A DNA stretch of 40,216 nucleotides, taken from a virus. A program made the translations under genes and the position numbers. The stretch spans positions 1-40,216 of the IMG/VR virus record IMGVR_UViG_3300047494_000085; one strand, written 5' to 3'. Below, in pieces: positions 1 through 8,406 of the stretch. Within the stretch, counting starts at the first letter, position 1, and each line of letters starts with the position of its first letter. Under the pieces are notes generated by a model, which saw nothing but the letters and a program-made list of their open reading frames with translations, ran no database searches and was not told the DNA's origin.

Positions 1-1
1 C

Positions 2-49
2 AACCCGCGCAAATACGCGCAGAAATACCGAGGACCAGAATGTAAATGA
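2..49 (+). CDS. C-terminal end of an unknown gene (partial)
   Basis: Only the last 15 codons are inside the window, a basic tail ending in PECK. Its TGA stop at 47-49 overlaps the ATG of the lysozyme gene (ATGA at 46-49), the coupling used throughout this genome, which is why I choose this frame. It is probably the last gene before the lysis cassette, but its function cannot be read from so short a piece. Confidence 0.55.
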   Translation, partial: NPRKYAQKYRGPECK

Positions 50-627
50 GCACGACAGAACCAATCGAGTCCGCCGACTTTATGGCGCAGGCGTACACAC
101 GCTTGAAGATAAACGAAGGTTTCAAGACTACGGTTTATCTGGATTCTATGGGAATCCCGACTATCGGTATGGGATTTAACCTTCAGCGTGAAGACGCAGA
201 CACAATCTTAGCCAGCATCGGCGCGGACCTTCACCTCGTTCTCGAGGGCCATCCGCTTACGGATGAGCAGGTCGAGAAGCTCTTCCAATATAGCTTCGCG
301 CCGGTCATCGGCCAGGCGCGTTCTTCTTTGCAAGAGTTCCATTTCGATTCGATGTCGGATGCACGCAAGTTCGTTATTTGCGACCTCGTGTTCAACATGG
401 GGCTCGAAGGATGGGAGTCGTTCGCGAACACGAGAGCACTCATCGACGAAGCGTGCCATAACATTCGCATCGGCAACTCTGCGGAAGCGCATCGCGTCTT
501 CGGGCTCGCCGCCGACCGTCTCACGGTCTCGGCGTGGGCATCGCAAGTCGGTAACCGTGCGAAGCGTGATATCGCAATGTTGCGTAGCAGTAATTGGGTT
601 GACCCTAACGGAGACGGAACGTACTAA
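46..627 (+). CDS. T4-type lysozyme (GH24 endolysin)
   Basis: A 193-residue muramidase that would cleave the MurNAc-GlcNAc bond of peptidoglycan at lysis. The N-terminal third has the T4 lysozyme catalytic arrangement: Glu24 (INEGF), Asp33 (YLDS) and Thr39 (PTIGMG). The spacings of 9 and 6 residues equal those of Glu11, Asp20 and Thr26 in T4 lysozyme. There is no signal peptide, so export should depend on a holin, and a holin-like gene follows directly. The start ATG overlaps the stop of the preceding gene. The family assignment is firm; the role as endolysin follows from the neighbour. Confidence 0.93.
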   Translation: MSTTEPIESADFMAQAYTRLKINEGFKTTVYLDSMGIPTIGMGFNLQREDADTILASIGADLHLVLEGHPLTDEQVEKLFQYSFAPVIGQARSSLQEFHFDSMSDARKFVICDLVFNMGLEGWESFANTRALIDEACHNIRIGNSAEAHRVFGLAADRLTVSAWASQVGNRAKRDIAMLRSSNWVDPNGDGTY

Positions 628-628
628 C

Positions 629-859
629 ATGCAATCGTTTCTTGCCAAACTCAACACGCCAGCAGTCAGCCGAACAGCCGTCGGATTTCTCGGTGCTGCT
701 GCCGTCGCAGTAGCCGGACAACTCGTTGTTCCAGGCCAAATGGCCGCATTGTTAGCCGAAGCACACGTCAACGCTTCACCTGTCGATATCGCCCTGTTGT
801 GTGCGGTCGTATCAAGTGTGCTGCATCGCTATACGAGCCCTCCTACCACCTCCGCGTAG
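629..859 (+). CDS. Small two-helix membrane protein, holin candidate
   Basis: A 76-residue protein whose ATG lies one base after the lysozyme TAA. It has two hydrophobic stretches, about residues 16-35 (Ala/Val-rich) and 53-67, joined by a short loop, and a short tail ending PPTTSA. Size, topology and position next to a lysozyme without signal peptide fit a class II holin, which would permeabilise the inner membrane. No family motif is recognised, so the call rests on topology and context. It ends the left plus-strand gene group and is followed by about 195 bases without a gene. Confidence 0.6.
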   Translation: MQSFLAKLNTPAVSRTAVGFLGAAAVAVAGQLVVPGQMAALLAEAHVNASPVDIALLCAVVSSVLHRYTSPPTTSA

Positions 860-927
860 GGTTGGTCGTTGTAGGCACGCGCACCCAGACTTAGTAGTAT
901 ATGAGGCGAATGCCCTATAGTGTGACG

Positions 928-956
928 TTGACTTGTGTCCCTCGGGGTACTACACT
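928..956 (+). promoter_or_regulatory. Sigma70-like promoter
   Basis: TTGACT (928-933), a 17-base spacer and TACACT (951-956), preceded by GGTAC at the spacer end. It lies in the 860-1055 gap, would start transcription near 963, and drives the small gene at 1056. The GGTASTA element before the -10 box recurs in other promoters of this window. Confidence 0.6.
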
Positions 957-1055
957 TGTCGTAAGTCGGGTGGATGGGCAATATGAACTAAAGTAGTTGC
1001 TTGTTGCAGCCGTCCTTCTTAGTATACCCTACCAGGGACGTTGGAGTAACCACGT

Positions 1056-1295
1056 TTGGAAGACGAACGCCTCGAAGAATCCATATACAATCTCCTCTGC
1101 CAGCACAATGTTCTGTGCGACAACGCAGTCGCCGAGACGCCGTTCGACGAACTCCCGGAAAACATCCGGATGAGTTTACGTCAAGTTGTAAACCTTGCGA
1201 CCACGCTCACACGCAAAGCACGGCCTTCTATATTTGTCTCATCCCACGAATCTCAAAAAGGCACGATAAAATTCGTCCGAGACGACGCAGCGTAA
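1056..1295 (+). CDS. Small protein of unknown function
   Basis: A 79-residue protein of mixed charge, largely helical in its first half (LPENIRMSLRQVVNLATTL), with a C-terminus ending VRDDAA. I do not recognise a family. The TTG start is chosen because GGAG lies nine bases upstream; no ATG fits. It has its own promoter at 928-956 and its own terminator, so it is a monocistronic unit downstream of the lysis genes and convergent with the minus-strand block. An independently expressed small gene beside lysis genes could be a lysogenic or regulatory gene, but that is only a guess. Confidence 0.6.
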   Translation: MEDERLEESIYNLLCQHNVLCDNAVAETPFDELPENIRMSLRQVVNLATTLTRKARPSIFVSSHESQKGTIKFVRDDAA

Positions 1296-1310
1296 CGTAA
1301 TACCTAATAC

Positions 1311-1375
1311 GAAAAAGAAGCCCCCGGAGACGCCGAACCTAAAAGGTCGGCATCTCATCGGGGGCCTTTTTCTTA
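1311..1375. terminator. Bidirectional intrinsic terminator
   Basis: A long hairpin with GCCCCCG at 1320-1326 pairing with CGGGGGC at 1359-1365. Inner arms also pair (GAGA with TCTC, GCCGA with TCGGC). It is followed by CTTTTTCTT on the plus strand and by TTCTTTTT on the minus strand. It separates the convergent genes at 1056 and 1339 and overlaps the last codons of the minus-strand gene. Confidence 0.9.
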
Positions 1376-1689
1376 TTTCCGACGAATATCCGGAGAATGA
1401 GTTTCGCGATACCCTTCGCGTAGAATCCGAGTTCTCGACTAACCTTTGGGGTTACGTCGATAATACGGCCACCGACATAGGGACCTCGGTCGGTAACGAT
1501 GCACCAGGACCGCCTTTGGTTGGATGGGTTTATGATAGAGACACGCGCTCCTAGCGGTGCGTCTAGCATCGCACAGGAATGGTCGCTCGTATTGAAGATG
1601 GTTCCGCTCGCCGTGAGCCTACCCTCGAATCCTGGGCCATACCATGACCCGATTCCGGATATGACCCAGGCGAGGGCCAGCGCCCTCAC
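1339..1689 (-). CDS. RlpA-like double-psi beta-barrel protein
   Basis: A 116-residue protein with the RlpA/DPBB signature: SWYGPGFEGRLTASG near the N-terminus, LGARVSIIN in the middle, then VTDRGPYVGGRIIDVT, the conserved DRGP-(F/Y)-x-x-GRIID block. RlpA proteins bind or cleave peptidoglycan glycan strands that lack stem peptides. The first 15 residues (MRALALAWVISGIGS) look like a short hydrophobic leader, without a lipobox cysteine. The GTG start overlaps the stop of the HNH gene by four bases. It may help entry or lysis, or modify the lysogen wall. Last gene of its operon, ending in the shared terminator. Confidence 0.8.
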   Translation of the reverse strand: MRALALAWVISGIGSWYGPGFEGRLTASGTIFNTSDHSCAMLDAPLGARVSIINPSNQRRSWCIVTDRGPYVGGRIIDVTPKVSRELGFYAKGIAKLILRIFVGNKKKAPDEMPTF

Positions 1690-2192
1690 TTATGGGGGTC
1701 AGAGGCCAATTCATATTGCTTCGTATCACTATTGAATTGAATGGCCCCCGACCTTACTAGTTGGAACGATAGACGTTCCAACTGAGCATGGACGTGACGA
1801 TGCTCTGATTTATCGGAGCAGAGTAATAGGTTATCTGGGCTGTTGTTCTTTTTATTTCCGTCGAGGTGATGAACGACTTCCTTGGGGTCGAGTTCTCGGC
1901 CATCGCGCTGCTCGACGACTTCGCGGTGCCGCAGCTTTCGAGTTACGTTGTTCTTTACATATCCTGCGTTGGTATCACTTAGCCCGGTTCTAAAACATCC
2001 ATTATTGCTGCCAATTCGTCTGGTTCCATTTGATAAACCCATTCGATGTAGTTGGCCTTGTACTGCGCCGTAGGAGCGCCCGAGAACAGAAGCTATTTCA
2101 TTTGCGCTCATATGACCATAATTAACTACGAGGAAGTTTTTTTCTGTAGCAGACCAATGATTACTTCCTATTTTCGGACCACGTTTATTCAT
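1686..2192 (-). CDS. HNH homing endonuclease with N-terminal HTH
   Basis: A 168-residue protein. Residues 15-55 contain a helix-turn-helix region (ANEIASVLGRSYGAVQGQL), typical of the DNA-binding end of free-standing HNH endonucleases. The nuclease part is near residues 100-130: VVHHLDGNKKNNSPDNLLLC, with the HH pair and the Asn that define the HNH fold, followed by SEHRHVH. Such genes spread by cutting genomes that lack them. It sits between thyX and the RlpA-like gene, overlapping the former by eight bases and the latter by four, so it has been taken into the operon without breaking a neighbour. Confidence 0.88.
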   Translation of the reverse strand: MNKRGPKIGSNHWSATEKNFLVVNYGHMSANEIASVLGRSYGAVQGQLHRMGLSNGTRRIGSNNGCFRTGLSDTNAGYVKNNVTRKLRHREVVEQRDGRELDPKEVVHHLDGNKKNNSPDNLLLCSDKSEHRHVHAQLERLSFQLVRSGAIQFNSDTKQYELASDPHK

Positions 2193-2823
2193 GTAAATTA
2201 AACGCTTTCAAAGAGAACTCAAATGGATTTCCTGGGATATCGCGGACGCATTGAAGCATGGAATTGGCAATTTGATAAATCTCTTGCTGTGCGTGAGGAG
2301 AACGACGCAACCGTATAAAGTTTTCGAAGCTACGAAAATTAAAAGTAACGTAATAGGATATCATCGCCCCGTAAGGGCGTATAAACCTAGCGGACTCCTT
2401 GGCCCGGCTGCGGGATAAACCCGCCTCCACGAGGCGGTCAACGAATTCGTGGTATGCGTCGAAGCATTCCATTGCAAGAGCTTCGTATTCCGCACGCACG
2501 TCCGGCGGCCAATCAAGGGGTATATAAAGTCGGTCGTCCTTTATCTCCCGGTATCGCGCGCTCTCGACATTAAAAGAGATGCCCGCCCGATGACGGATAG
2601 CCTGGATATGCGAAGCAATCTCGCTCGTTACCAAGAAGGTCAGTTGCGAATGCTCGAACGGCGTCCCGTGACCTTGCTCTGCCATAGACTTCAGGAGAGC
2701 GGGCATCCGCGCCCGCTTCTCCTCCGTCATCCCGCCCGTGGAAACCCAAGCCGCTTTGGCATGGGCGATATCCCCACCGGTATGGTTTACAAGCTCTACG
2801 GGGTTCTCGAAGTAGTTAGACAT
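2185..2823 (-). CDS. thyX: FAD-dependent thymidylate synthase ThyX
   Basis: A 212-residue enzyme that methylates dUMP to dTMP using methylene-tetrahydrofolate, FAD and NADPH. The diagnostic ThyX motif RHR-x7-S-x-R is present near residue 80 (RHRAGISFNVESAR). The conserved QxxR-type residues around IRPYGAMISYYVTFNFRSFENFIRLR, and the length, are normal for the family. The ATG overlaps the stop of the SEC-C gene by eight bases. With the RNR in the same operon it would secure dTTP for phage DNA synthesis. I see no missing catalytic residue. Confidence 0.96.
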   Translation of the reverse strand: MSNYFENPVELVNHTGGDIAHAKAAWVSTGGMTEEKRARMPALLKSMAEQGHGTPFEHSQLTFLVTSEIASHIQAIRHRAGISFNVESARYREIKDDRLYIPLDWPPDVRAEYEALAMECFDAYHEFVDRLVEAGLSRSRAKESARFIRPYGAMISYYVTFNFRSFENFIRLRRSPHAQQEIYQIANSMLQCVRDIPGNPFEFSLKAFNLHE

Positions 2824-3511
2824 CCAGCGTCTCCCGGACGACGAACTCGCCCGTCTCCGGATGCTTCACGAGGCCCATGGCCGCGTAGAAGTCTTCGACT
2901 CCGATTTCCCCTTCCTTGAACTGTTTACTGAGCGCCTGGAACTGCGGGTCGGCCTCTAAGGCCGCTTCCGCAGCAACCCGCTCCGCGTCCACGGGAGGGA
3001 TACTCTTCGGCACGGCCGACCAATGGCCGCAGCAATGCTTGTACTTCACCGGAACGTCGATATCGTAGTCGAGTTCACCGTCGTTCTTGTGGACGACTTT
3101 CGCAGCCCCGCATGGGCAGGGGTCATTACGACCCACCTTGTTACGTGTCTGATGTTGCACCAAACCTTTGAACTTAGAGAATATCTTCTCTTTCTTCCGT
3201 TCAAGGTATTCCTCGTGCTTTGCGATGCAAAGCTCCAGGATGTAATCCCCGTCACGGTCGTAGACGCAGAGGTCCTTAAACCGGGTGAAGATAGCGAGGT
3301 CATCCTTGGAAAGGTCGGACGGGATTAACCGCCGGGTTCCGTCCGGCCAATGCTTCGAGCGACGCTGCGGGCTATCGTGCTTGCGAACGTGTGAGGGGAT
3401 ACCCTCGAACATTACTTCGAGGAGATATTCCTCGGTGGACTTACCGGTCGGATGACCGGTAAGCATATTCTCCACCTCGGGTTTCTGGGCTTCTTCAATC
3501 GTATCTGTCAT
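2816..3511 (-). CDS. SEC-C zinc-motif protein
   Basis: A 231-residue, mostly charged protein. In the middle it has a SEC-C type zinc-binding motif, NDPCPCGAAK followed after an insertion by YKHCCGHW, so the CxCx-to-CC pair is separated by about 20 more residues than in the classic short form. SEC-C motifs are known from SecA tails and from many phage and bacterial accessory proteins, where they bind zinc and often a partner. The rest of the chain is not recognised. It lies between RNR (TAATG overlap) and thyX (eight-base overlap), so a link to nucleotide metabolism is possible but unproven. Confidence 0.75.
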   Translation of the reverse strand: MTDTIEEAQKPEVENMLTGHPTGKSTEEYLLEVMFEGIPSHVRKHDSPQRRSKHWPDGTRRLIPSDLSKDDLAIFTRFKDLCVYDRDGDYILELCIAKHEEYLERKKEKIFSKFKGLVQHQTRNKVGRNDPCPCGAAKVVHKNDGELDYDIDVPVKYKHCCGHWSAVPKSIPPVDAERVAAEAALEADPQFQALSKQFKEGEIGVEDFYAAMGLVKHPETGEFVVRETLDV

Positions 3512-5199
3512 TAGGAACTACACGTTCCTCCCTTCGAAATATCGCACATATCGACGGACTCGATGACGACTTGCGAATCGCCGCCTTCTTCGAATTCCTT
3601 ACCGAGATGCTTGAGGGCCGTCTTGACCTTCACCGGGTTGAGCGGCTGTCCGCCGCGCGCCCCGTCTGGGTAGGTCGTAATACCACGCAAATAGGGGAGA
3701 TACTTTATGAGCATATCGCCGAACTCGCGAACGGTTTCGGAGTTATTCGTCTCACTACCCCACGGCGGAAGGTTTATTGTAGACGAGATGCTGTGGTCAA
3801 CGTATCGCTGGAGCCAAGCCTGAAACGCGACGCGACGCTCGGGTCCGATAGTATAGGCATCCTCGATAACGTCCGGGTCGATGCCCTGGTTTATGAGGCG
3901 CATCGCTGCGCCGTCCACGACGTACTGATACGCCCAGGATTTGCCTTTGAGGTACCGGCGTTTATACGCCGCCGTGAAGAGCGGCTCGCATCCTGTCGTC
4001 GTCTCTGCGACGATGCCGATGCTTCCGGTCGGCGCAATCGCCCGCGTCTTCACCGGCCGTGAGATACCCCACTTGTCCGCGTAGTACCACGCATGGGGCG
4101 TAGACTGCGTATAGATGGCTAGGAGGCCCGCAAGCTCCGGGTCCGGCCCGTAAGGCTTGCCACGCTTCAGAAGCCACTCATGCAGCCCCATGATGCCGAG
4201 ACCTAGCCGACGATTCTTCTCTCGCGTCTCACGAATCTTTTCATACGGCACGTCCGAGTAGACCGTGCCCGCGAGCAAGAACATCGTAGCGTACTCGACC
4301 ACCTCTCGCATATCAGCATCGTCTTCGATGTGGGCCATGTTTATCGACCCCAGGTTGCAAATATCAGAGTCGTCGTAGGACGTAATCTCGGTGCAAGCGT
4401 TGCGAAGATTCTCACCTTCGTTATCGCCGCAGTCGATAGAGAATCCGGGCTCACCCGTCTTCACCATTTGCCTAACCACTTCCCAATAGATGGTAGTTGC
4501 AAGGACGTGTTGCGGATGCGATTCGTTGTTATACGCTTCGAAGAAAAGCGTATCGAGGATGATGGAAATGTTCGTCATGTCCATCGTCGCCGGGAAGTTG
4601 TAATCCTTAGCCTTGAGGGCACGGACTTCCGGAATCCAATCCTTGAGATGAATAAACTTCATCGCATCTTTATGGTTCCAATGAAGCCCCGCCCAAATAG
4701 CGGAGCGTCTCGCTCCGCCCTGCATAATCCCACGGCCTGCTTCATTCAACATTTGCATGAGAGCAAGCGGACCGGTGGCAAAGCCGCCGGTACGATGGAT
4801 GACTGAACCTTCGGGACGCACGTCGGAATAAACAACACCGACGCCCGCACCCGTCATCAAAGCCATCGACGAATCGTGGAGCAACTGAGCCCAACCCTCG
4901 CGGCTGTCTGTCGCGCGTTGGAGAACGCAGTTCTGAACTTGGTGAAGAGGCCGCCCGGCCGCATAAAGATAGCGGCCACCTGGGATAAACTTCTTAGCCG
5001 CGATGATGTTCGCGATTTTCTGGATGTCATATTCCGAGACAGGGACGACCGACATTACATTACGCGCAACGCGCAGGGCGAGTTCGCCCCAATTCTCTTT
5101 GTCGCCGTCTTCCGTGTCATGGAAGTATTTCTGTGTGGTGATATCGAGAGCAAACTTAGATTCGAACGGAGCGATAAACTCCGGGACTACGAGTGGCAA
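3511..5199 (-). CDS. nrdJ: Ribonucleotide reductase, probably class II (B12-dependent)
   Basis: A 562-residue reductase large chain making deoxyribonucleotides. The thiyl-radical motif NxCxE is present (Asn267, Cys269, Glu271 in NACTEI). The redox-active cysteine pair fits Cys91 (QNCVLQ) and Cys281 (DICNLGS). The substrate loop PTGSIG and a C-terminal cysteine pair (Cys552, Cys560 in GGTCSS) that would re-reduce the active site are also visible. No ATP-cone precedes the barrel and no small subunit (NrdB) occurs in the window, so I favour adenosylcobalamin-dependent class II. The TTG start is supported by AGGAG five bases upstream. Class I with a distant NrdB is the alternative. Confidence 0.88.
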   Translation of the reverse strand: MPLVVPEFIAPFESKFALDITTQKYFHDTEDGDKENWGELALRVARNVMSVVPVSEYDIQKIANIIAAKKFIPGGRYLYAAGRPLHQVQNCVLQRATDSREGWAQLLHDSSMALMTGAGVGVVYSDVRPEGSVIHRTGGFATGPLALMQMLNEAGRGIMQGGARRSAIWAGLHWNHKDAMKFIHLKDWIPEVRALKAKDYNFPATMDMTNISIILDTLFFEAYNNESHPQHVLATTIYWEVVRQMVKTGEPGFSIDCGDNEGENLRNACTEITSYDDSDICNLGSINMAHIEDDADMREVVEYATMFLLAGTVYSDVPYEKIRETREKNRRLGLGIMGLHEWLLKRGKPYGPDPELAGLLAIYTQSTPHAWYYADKWGISRPVKTRAIAPTGSIGIVAETTTGCEPLFTAAYKRRYLKGKSWAYQYVVDGAAMRLINQGIDPDVIEDAYTIGPERRVAFQAWLQRYVDHSISSTINLPPWGSETNNSETVREFGDMLIKYLPYLRGITTYPDGARGGQPLNPVKVKTALKHLGKEFEEGGDSQVVIESVDMCDISKGGTCSS

Positions 5200-5226
5200 G
5201 GTAACTCCTGGGTGTGAATTTCTGGA

Positions 5227-5937
5227 CTAAACTTCCGGCTCGGCGAAGCCTTCTTCTTCGGCTTTACGGTTCTCGGCGAACAGCGTTTCCTGACCGGCTG
5301 CGTCGGTACGCATATTGCGTTTGCACGACGGAGCCATATCCGTGATTAGCTTTCCACCGTCGGGAAGGCAATGGCAAATTTCATGCTGCACGACTCGTGC
5401 TGCCATGCCTTCGAAGGTATATTTCCGGGGCTTCGGGTGGTGAATCGTTTGGCCGTAAATCGTAATCTTCTTGAGACGCGCTACGTCCAGCCAAATTCCC
5501 GGATGGGAAATACATCCTTCCGTATCCCAATACGTGTTGTCGTCGTTCGCTTCTTCCGCATCGTTAAGCGCGATGCGCGGATTCATAATCACGACGAAGT
5601 TCTTCGTACCGGGAATGGTCATGGCAAACATTTGCACGTTCGCGCCGATTTGCGGCGCAGCCAAGCCAAGACCACCTTCGATGATGTGGCGACCGACGAG
5701 CGTCTTCGCAAGCTCGAGCGTCGTGACGCCCGTGATATCCTTGATTTTCTTATTCGGCGCGTACAGGCGCGGGTCAAGAGGATTCCGGATAACTTGGTAC
5801 TTCTCGTTCAGGAAGATTTGCGAACGCACGTACTTCTCCCGGCGCAGGCGTTCCGCTGTCCGGTAGTCATAGATGAGACCCGGCTTCGGGTCCACCGGAA
5901 TAACAGACGTTGGTTGTGAGACGATTTCAGATAACAT
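5227..5937 (-). CDS. def: Peptide deformylase
   Basis: A 236-residue metalloenzyme that removes the formyl group from N-terminal methionine. All three family motifs are present in order: GLGLAAPQ, EGCIS (metal-ligand Cys) and QHEICH (HExxH with both His ligands and the catalytic Glu). It is longer than compact phage deformylases, with about 70 residues before the first motif and a tail after HEICH. The start ATG has AAAGGA five bases upstream. Phage deformylases are known from cyanophages and others and are thought to speed maturation of phage or host proteins during infection. It stands between the RNR and a small membrane gene. Confidence 0.93.
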   Translation of the reverse strand: MLSEIVSQPTSVIPVDPKPGLIYDYRTAERLRREKYVRSQIFLNEKYQVIRNPLDPRLYAPNKKIKDITGVTTLELAKTLVGRHIIEGGLGLAAPQIGANVQMFAMTIPGTKNFVVIMNPRIALNDAEEANDDNTYWDTEGCISHPGIWLDVARLKKITIYGQTIHHPKPRKYTFEGMAARVVQHEICHCLPDGGKLITDMAPSCKRNMRTDAAGQETLFAENRKAEEEGFAEPEV

Positions 5938-5946
5938 GGCAGTCCT

Positions 5947-6204
5947 TTACTTGCCGAAGCATTTCAATGTCAGTTCGATACCGATGACGGTACCGGTAGC
6001 GCCGCCGATTGCATACGCAATTCGGTCGGCAAGTGTCGAGGCTTCGTGTACTCGTTTGAGGATGGAGAATGTAATGAGGGCGATAACGAGGTTGGTCACG
6101 ATAGACCAACCGATGTTCGCCTGTGCGACCGAACGGAAGTCAACGGTAAGCACGAAATACGAAACGAGATTGAGTAGCCCAAGCTCCAGCGTCTTGCGGA
6201 GCAT
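5947..6204 (-). CDS. Small membrane protein
   Basis: An 85-residue protein with two or three predicted membrane segments: about residues 9-22, 32-48 (SIVTNLVIALITFSILK) and 62-80 (IAYAIGGATGTVIGIELTL). A charged hinge (KRVHEASTLADR) separates the last two. The ATG overlaps the TAA of the upstream gene (TAATG). I do not recognise the family. Its place between a zinc-ribbon protein and peptide deformylase gives no clear functional hint; superinfection exclusion or a second holin-like function are possible but untested. Confidence 0.6.
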   Translation of the reverse strand: MLRKTLELGLLNLVSYFVLTVDFRSVAQANIGWSIVTNLVIALITFSILKRVHEASTLADRIAYAIGGATGTVIGIELTLKCFGK

Positions 6205-6389
6205 TAGTTATAGACTCGCTTTGAATCCGTGGAATAACATGGAGGACAAACGAACTCTGCGAGTTCGTATTGGTACGTCACGTCCATAACCGGGTCGTCT
6301 TTGCGTCCCGTACCTCCGAGGAAGTATCGGTCGCATCCGGTGCAACGCACCGCGAATATCTCAACCGTCGTGTCGATACTATGCTGCAT
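6204..6389 (-). CDS. Small zinc-ribbon protein
   Basis: A 61-residue protein with two CxxC knuckles, RCTGCDRYF and VCPPCYS, about 33 residues apart, which fits a zinc ribbon. I start it at the ATG at 6389, eleven bases inside the polymerase gene; a TTG four codons earlier is the alternative. Short zinc ribbons of this type are common in phage replication operons as DNA- or protein-binding adaptors. No specific family is recognised. Confidence 0.6.
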   Translation of the reverse strand: MQHSIDTTVEIFAVRCTGCDRYFLGGTGRKDDPVMDVTYQYELAEFVCPPCYSTDSKRVYN

Positions 6390-8406
6390 CGTCGTGTTCA
6401 AACTCTACTGCCTTGCCCCACGCTTCATACGTTTCCGTGGAAATGGTGATTGGTATATCCATTGGCACCGCATTTTGCATAATGTGGTCAACTTCTTGAA
6501 GAATCGTCGTGTTGAAATACTCTTCACGATGGATTCGAAAGATTAGCTCATCATGGATTGAGAAGAGCACTTTACTCTTGTAGTTCTTTTCGCGGAAGTG
6601 ACGAGCGCACAGAAGGTGCGAGAGTTTTATTTGGTCGGTGGCGCTGCCTTGAATCGGCGAGTTAATCGCCTGGCGCTCCATCTCGAGCTTCTGCCACTTC
6701 TCGAGGTTCGGGTCATTGAAGTTGAGATGCCGACGCCTGCCCAGAATCGTCTTGACGTAACCGCGCTTCTTAGCGGCATCGACGAGCTTGACTTGCATCT
6801 CTTTGAGACCGGAGAACTTCCGATAAAAGTTGTCGATAAATGCTTGCCCCTCTCGGAACGAGCACTCAAAGACCTCGGCGACCTTGCCAGCCTGCGCGCC
6901 GTAGGACATCGCGAGTACAACGCCCTTAGACTTGTCGCGCTTCTTCTTGTTTTCGCCGTACTTGGTGTAGTCAGCATTGACTCCACCGTACCGGATAGAA
7001 GCGACCTCGGAATAAAAGTCGAGCCCCTGGCGAATGAGTTCCTTGAGAGCCCGGTCACCGGAGATAAACGCTTGGAGTCCAAGCTCCTGACCGGAGAAGT
7101 CTTTCGATACGAGATAGTAGTCCGGTCCGGAAATAAACGTCTGCCGGATGATGGCGCCTTCGCCTTTCGACGGCGCCTGCAAAAGATTCGGGTCGCTCAT
7201 CGCTGCTCGTCCGGTGGTCGAGCCGATGGTCTTGGAACTCGGATGAATCTTACCGTCGATAATAAACTGTGGGAGCGCATCGACGAATGCGTTCTTGAGC
7301 TTCATCACCACGCGATAGCGTGAGAGAAGCGGAATGATTGGACTTTTATCCCGGAGCGATGCAAGGACGTTCTTGTCTACGGAGTTTCCCTTGACTCGAC
7401 GAAGGTCGAGTTTATCGAACAGGAACGTCGCGACTTCTTCGTCCGAGCCCCACGCAGGCGCGTAGCCGACGGCGCTTATAGCTAAGGCGTCCATTTCGTT
7501 ACGCAACTGTTCGATTTCCGCCGTCATCTTCGCGTCCACACGCGGAAGATGCTCAACGTCCACGTCCATGCCATCGCGTTCGAACATGAAGTATTCGTTA
7601 AGAATCGGAATCTCGAGGTCGTAGTATAACTTCGCGAGTTCCTTGTCGAGCTTGCCTTCGACGTAATCGTTTAGCTTGCAATGGAACTCGGCATCCTTGA
7701 GAGCGTAGTAGCTCGCAACGAGCGGGTCAATCGTTATCCACGCCTGCAATCCAAACGCATCATCATACGACGCGCCGTTGCCGAGACTGAGATATCGCTG
7801 GCAGAGCGCCTTTAGGCGGGCCTTCTTATTGTCCGCCATGATATTCTCGTCGAGGAGCCACATAGCCGTACCGGCATCTCCGTGGAGATATCCGACCTGT
7901 ACGCCCATGTTCTCAAGAAAATGCGAGTCGAACTTGATGTTAAACCCGCGACGTTTATATGTATCGTCGAGGAAATACTCACCGAGTTGGTCGCGGAAGA
8001 CTTGCTTGTCGATTTCCGGCAGCAACGGATGCCGGAAATTCACGAGATAGGAATGACCGTTGACCCAGATGGAGATGCAATAAACCTCGTCCTGCCAAGG
8101 ACGTAGCCCGCTTGTCTCCAGGTCGTAATCGAACTTCTTGTGAATCGCGATTTCTCTCGCGATTTGTCCTAGCTCAACCGGTTCCGAGATGACGTGATAG
8201 TTTTGTGGAAGCCCGCCGCTTGCGAGGATTTCCTCCCGCGCCGCTTTGACTTTCGCTGCTATCTCCGCGCTGCACTTGATGGTCGTCTTGAGTTTCGGAC
8301 GACCCCGCTTCTTGGCGTTCGACTTTATCTCTGCTTCCGTCGGCTTTATGAGCTTCTTTGGTGGAGGTCCGCCTAAATCTAGGAGCGGGATTGCGTCGAG
8401 TGCTAT
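6379..8406 (-). CDS. polA: Family A DNA polymerase with 3'-5' exonuclease domain; start unresolved
   Basis: Replicative polymerase of the Pol I family. Polymerase motifs are complete: A (KDFSGQELGLQAF), B (RDKSKGVVLAMSYG) and C (SIHDELIF). At the position of E. coli Phe762 motif B has Leu. The exonuclease domain is also complete: Exo I (DYDLETSG, about 8115-8140), Exo II (FNIKFD) and Exo III (YYALKD). Exo I lies upstream of the first possible GTG start at 8043, so the protein must begin further up. Yet the frame, open to 8433, has no ATG, GTG or TTG above 8043. I set the start at an ATA at 8406 because GAGGAG lies nine bases before it. A +1 frameshift from the nuclease gene is the alternative. 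Confidence 0.9.
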   Translation of the reverse strand: MALDAIPLLDLGGPPPKKLIKPTEAEIKSNAKKRGRPKLKTTIKCSAEIAAKVKAAREEILASGGLPQNYHVISEPVELGQIAREIAIHKKFDYDLETSGLRPWQDEVYCISIWVNGHSYLVNFRHPLLPEIDKQVFRDQLGEYFLDDTYKRRGFNIKFDSHFLENMGVQVGYLHGDAGTAMWLLDENIMADNKKARLKALCQRYLSLGNGASYDDAFGLQAWITIDPLVASYYALKDAEFHCKLNDYVEGKLDKELAKLYYDLEIPILNEYFMFERDGMDVDVEHLPRVDAKMTAEIEQLRNEMDALAISAVGYAPAWGSDEEVATFLFDKLDLRRVKGNSVDKNVLASLRDKSPIIPLLSRYRVVMKLKNAFVDALPQFIIDGKIHPSSKTIGSTTGRAAMSDPNLLQAPSKGEGAIIRQTFISGPDYYLVSKDFSGQELGLQAFISGDRALKELIRQGLDFYSEVASIRYGGVNADYTKYGENKKKRDKSKGVVLAMSYGAQAGKVAEVFECSFREGQAFIDNFYRKFSGLKEMQVKLVDAAKKRGYVKTILGRRRHLNFNDPNLEKWQKLEMERQAINSPIQGSATDQIKLSHLLCARHFREKNYKSKVLFSIHDELIFRIHREEYFNTTILQEVDHIMQNAVPMDIPITISTETYEAWGKAVEFEHDDAA

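Noticed and set aside
208-771. Minus-strand and alternative plus-strand frames over the lysozyme gene
   Set aside because: They lie entirely within lysozyme and the holin-like gene, are Arg/Ala-rich, and show no motif. Only the part after 629 of the second plus frame is kept as the holin candidate.
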